DNA of 64,000 bases, taken from NCBI GenBank assembly GCA_016839245.1, contig JAEOUN010000095.1, forward strand, positions 1 through 64,000. Reading direction: 5' to 3'. The DNA is from Candidatus Thorarchaeota archaeon. Its GTDB lineage: Archaea > Asgardarchaeota > Thorarchaeia > Thorarchaeales > Thorarchaeaceae. Within the stretch, counting starts at the first letter, position 1. Each line of letters opens with the position of its first letter. Both the position numbers and the translations under genes were made by a program. This document shows, one piece after another, positions 62,903 through 64,000 of this stretch. The notes under the pieces are model-generated. The model searched no databases. It had not been told where the DNA came from and worked only from the letters and a program-made list of their open reading frames with translations.

Positions 62903-64000
62903 GTGTTATACGAGAGATTGTGCAAAGTCAGTTCAAGAATTCCTCCGTTCTCGAATTTGAGTCGAAGGACTGATGACATTGACTTAGCACGAGCAGTGAA
63001 GTTTCTTGCTCCTCTAATGAAATTATCAACCCAAGGTGTTGTCGCTGCTTCGTATCTCACATCAATACTAATACTTCTTTGTTCTGTTCTCATTTTTTCA
63101 TTTCTTGAAGTCAATCTCATAATTATGATCCCGATTTCAATAATGGCGTCGGTCATCACATACTATATTGTTATCTCGTATCCAGTATCTCTCATGAATA
63201 GCTACAAGCTTGGGTTGTCTGAAGAGGCTGATCTTGTCTATGAGCAATTTGTCCTTGTTTTTCAAACTGGTGGAACAATTTTTGATGCTATTGAGATGGT
63301 CGCTCAATCTAATCATCCATATCTATCAAAAGCCTTCAATCAAATGTTAGATCAGATTGCTGATGGTACTCCCCCTGAAACATGTATAATGGATTTTGCT
63401 AAGAACCAACCCTCTGATGACATTCGAAGATACTTCATTGCGATAATTTCCTCTCTTGAGAAGAAGACTGATCTTCTTGACAAACTCTCTGGAGAATCAT
63501 TTGAAGCCGATCTTGCTCTCAGACAAAAGAATCTTGAACTTGAAAGTAGACTCTTAATCGTAGCAGCTTTAGTTACTTATGCACCTATAATGTTCACTCT
63601 TGCTATCTCTCTTGCCGGATACGCAACAAACATGGCTGTATTATTGATTATTCCAGTCTTCATCGCACTTAATGCACTTCTTCGAAGTCGGTTCTCTCGC
63701 CAATTCTCGGCCTACTTTGACCGTCCAAAAGAAGATTCTGGAATTCCTCCTACTCAGAAGGAGATTGTAACAGAGTACGATGAATTCCTCAATTTTATGA
63801 TTCTGATAGGACAACGATTAAGTGCTGGTGACACTCTAGAAGTCGCTCTCTTTTCTGTCTATGATGAACTGGAGCCTAGAATACAATCCCTCATCGCAAT
63901 AGCAAACGATGCAATGCACCGCGAAGGGCTAAGTGTTTCTGAAGCTTTAGACCGAGCTTCCAAGTCTGCTCTTGGGCAAAGAGTGTCGCAGATGATACAG
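62903..64000 (+). CDS. TadC/FlaJ-like type II secretion F protein (partial)
   Basis: This frame is open from GTG 62903 to the window end, 366 codons without stop. GAGG lies nine nt before it and an in-frame TAG sits at 62888. The product has hydrophobic segments near residues 48-70, 75-95, 225-245 and 250-270. Between them are the charged helical GspF/TadC domains (VLVFQTGGTIFDAIEMVA and a second copy IGQRLSAGDTLEVALFSVY). It is the inner-membrane platform of a type IV pilus-like or Tad secretion system. The ATPase partner lies outside the window. Confidence 0.8.
   Translation, partial: MLYERLCKVSSRIPPFSNLSRRTDDIDLARAVKFLAPLMKLSTQGVVAASYLTSILILLCSVLIFSFLEVNLIIMIPISIMASVITYYIVISYPVSLMNSYKLGLSEEADLVYEQFVLVFQTGGTIFDAIEMVAQSNHPYLSKAFNQMLDQIADGTPPETCIMDFAKNQPSDDIRRYFIAIISSLEKKTDLLDKLSGESFEADLALRQKNLELESRLLIVAALVTYAPIMFTLAISLAGYATNMAVLLIIPVFIALNALLRSRFSRQFSAYFDRPKEDSGIPPTQKEIVTEYDEFLNFMILIGQRLSAGDTLEVALFSVYDELEPRIQSLIAIANDAMHREGLSVSEALDRASKSALGQRVSQMIQ

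Noticed and set aside
62869..63159. 96-codon minus-strand frame at the right edge
   Set aside because: It is antisense to the TadC/FlaJ-like gene, whose frame is open to the window end and carries the family pattern.

Overview
The window reads as a compact archaeal chromosome segment of roughly 40% GC by eye. Genes are dense on both strands, GTG and TTG starts are frequent, and Shine-Dalgarno sequences are of the GGAGG/GGTG type. Archaeal hallmarks include NreA with a C-terminal PCNA-binding motif, endonuclease Q, a Ski2-type helicase with an N-terminal zinc finger, a DUF131 protein, an HTH plus zinc-ribbon regulator, a RadA/RadB-like paralog and a TadC/FlaJ-type pilus membrane protein. An arrestin-fold protein, a PRMT-like methyltransferase, four TPR proteins and bacterial-type UvrABC together recall Asgard archaea (Thor/Loki-like). 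That placement is an impression; there is no rRNA or other marker here to prove it. I found no rRNA or tRNA gene and no insertion sequence.

Layout. 0-6.7 kb: a TPR protein, a RecA-family paralog without Walker A, an arrestin-like protein, a histidine phosphatase, and a 767-residue protein made of two copies of a beta-sandwich plus zinc-ribbon module. 6.8-12.4 kb: two large surface proteins, divergently transcribed, with a 32-bp perfect direct repeat between them. 12.6-23.6 kb: nucleotide excision repair, uvrB-uvrA-uvrA' as one overlapping operon with uvrC 1.4 kb further on. 23.7-32.9 kb: transport, ferredoxin, a secreted phospholipase D-like protein, MazG-like and nitrilase enzymes, purine salvage (MTA phosphorylase plus phosphoribosyltransferase) and a PRMT-like methyltransferase. 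33-46 kb: TPR-zinc-ribbon protein, NUDIX, DHH/RecJ-like phosphoesterase, cupin, HAD, B3/4-domain protein, HerA-like ATPase, MFS and SLC13 transporters. 47.5-55.6 kb: a probable RNA-processing region, with a Ski2-like helicase behind two unknown genes, followed by a convergent operon with a beta-CASP metallo-beta-lactamase protein. 55.7-61.4 kb: alcohol dehydrogenase, endonuclease Q with a small partner gene, regulators, NreA. 61.4-64 kb: a secreted membrane-anchored protein and the start of a TadC/FlaJ gene that runs off the end.

How the genes work together. DNA repair is the strongest theme: UvrB, two UvrAs, UvrC, EndoQ, NreA, a RecJ-like DHH protein and a HerA-like ATPase. RNA turnover is the second: Ski2-like helicase and beta-CASP nuclease-like protein. 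The most unusual items are the tandem full-length UvrA pair, one of which has lost the ABC-signature serine in its first ATPase half; the PRMT-like enzyme that keeps the exact double-Glu spacing; the duplicated beta-sandwich/zinc-ribbon protein; the Walker-less RecA paralog; and the uncharacterised helicase operon.
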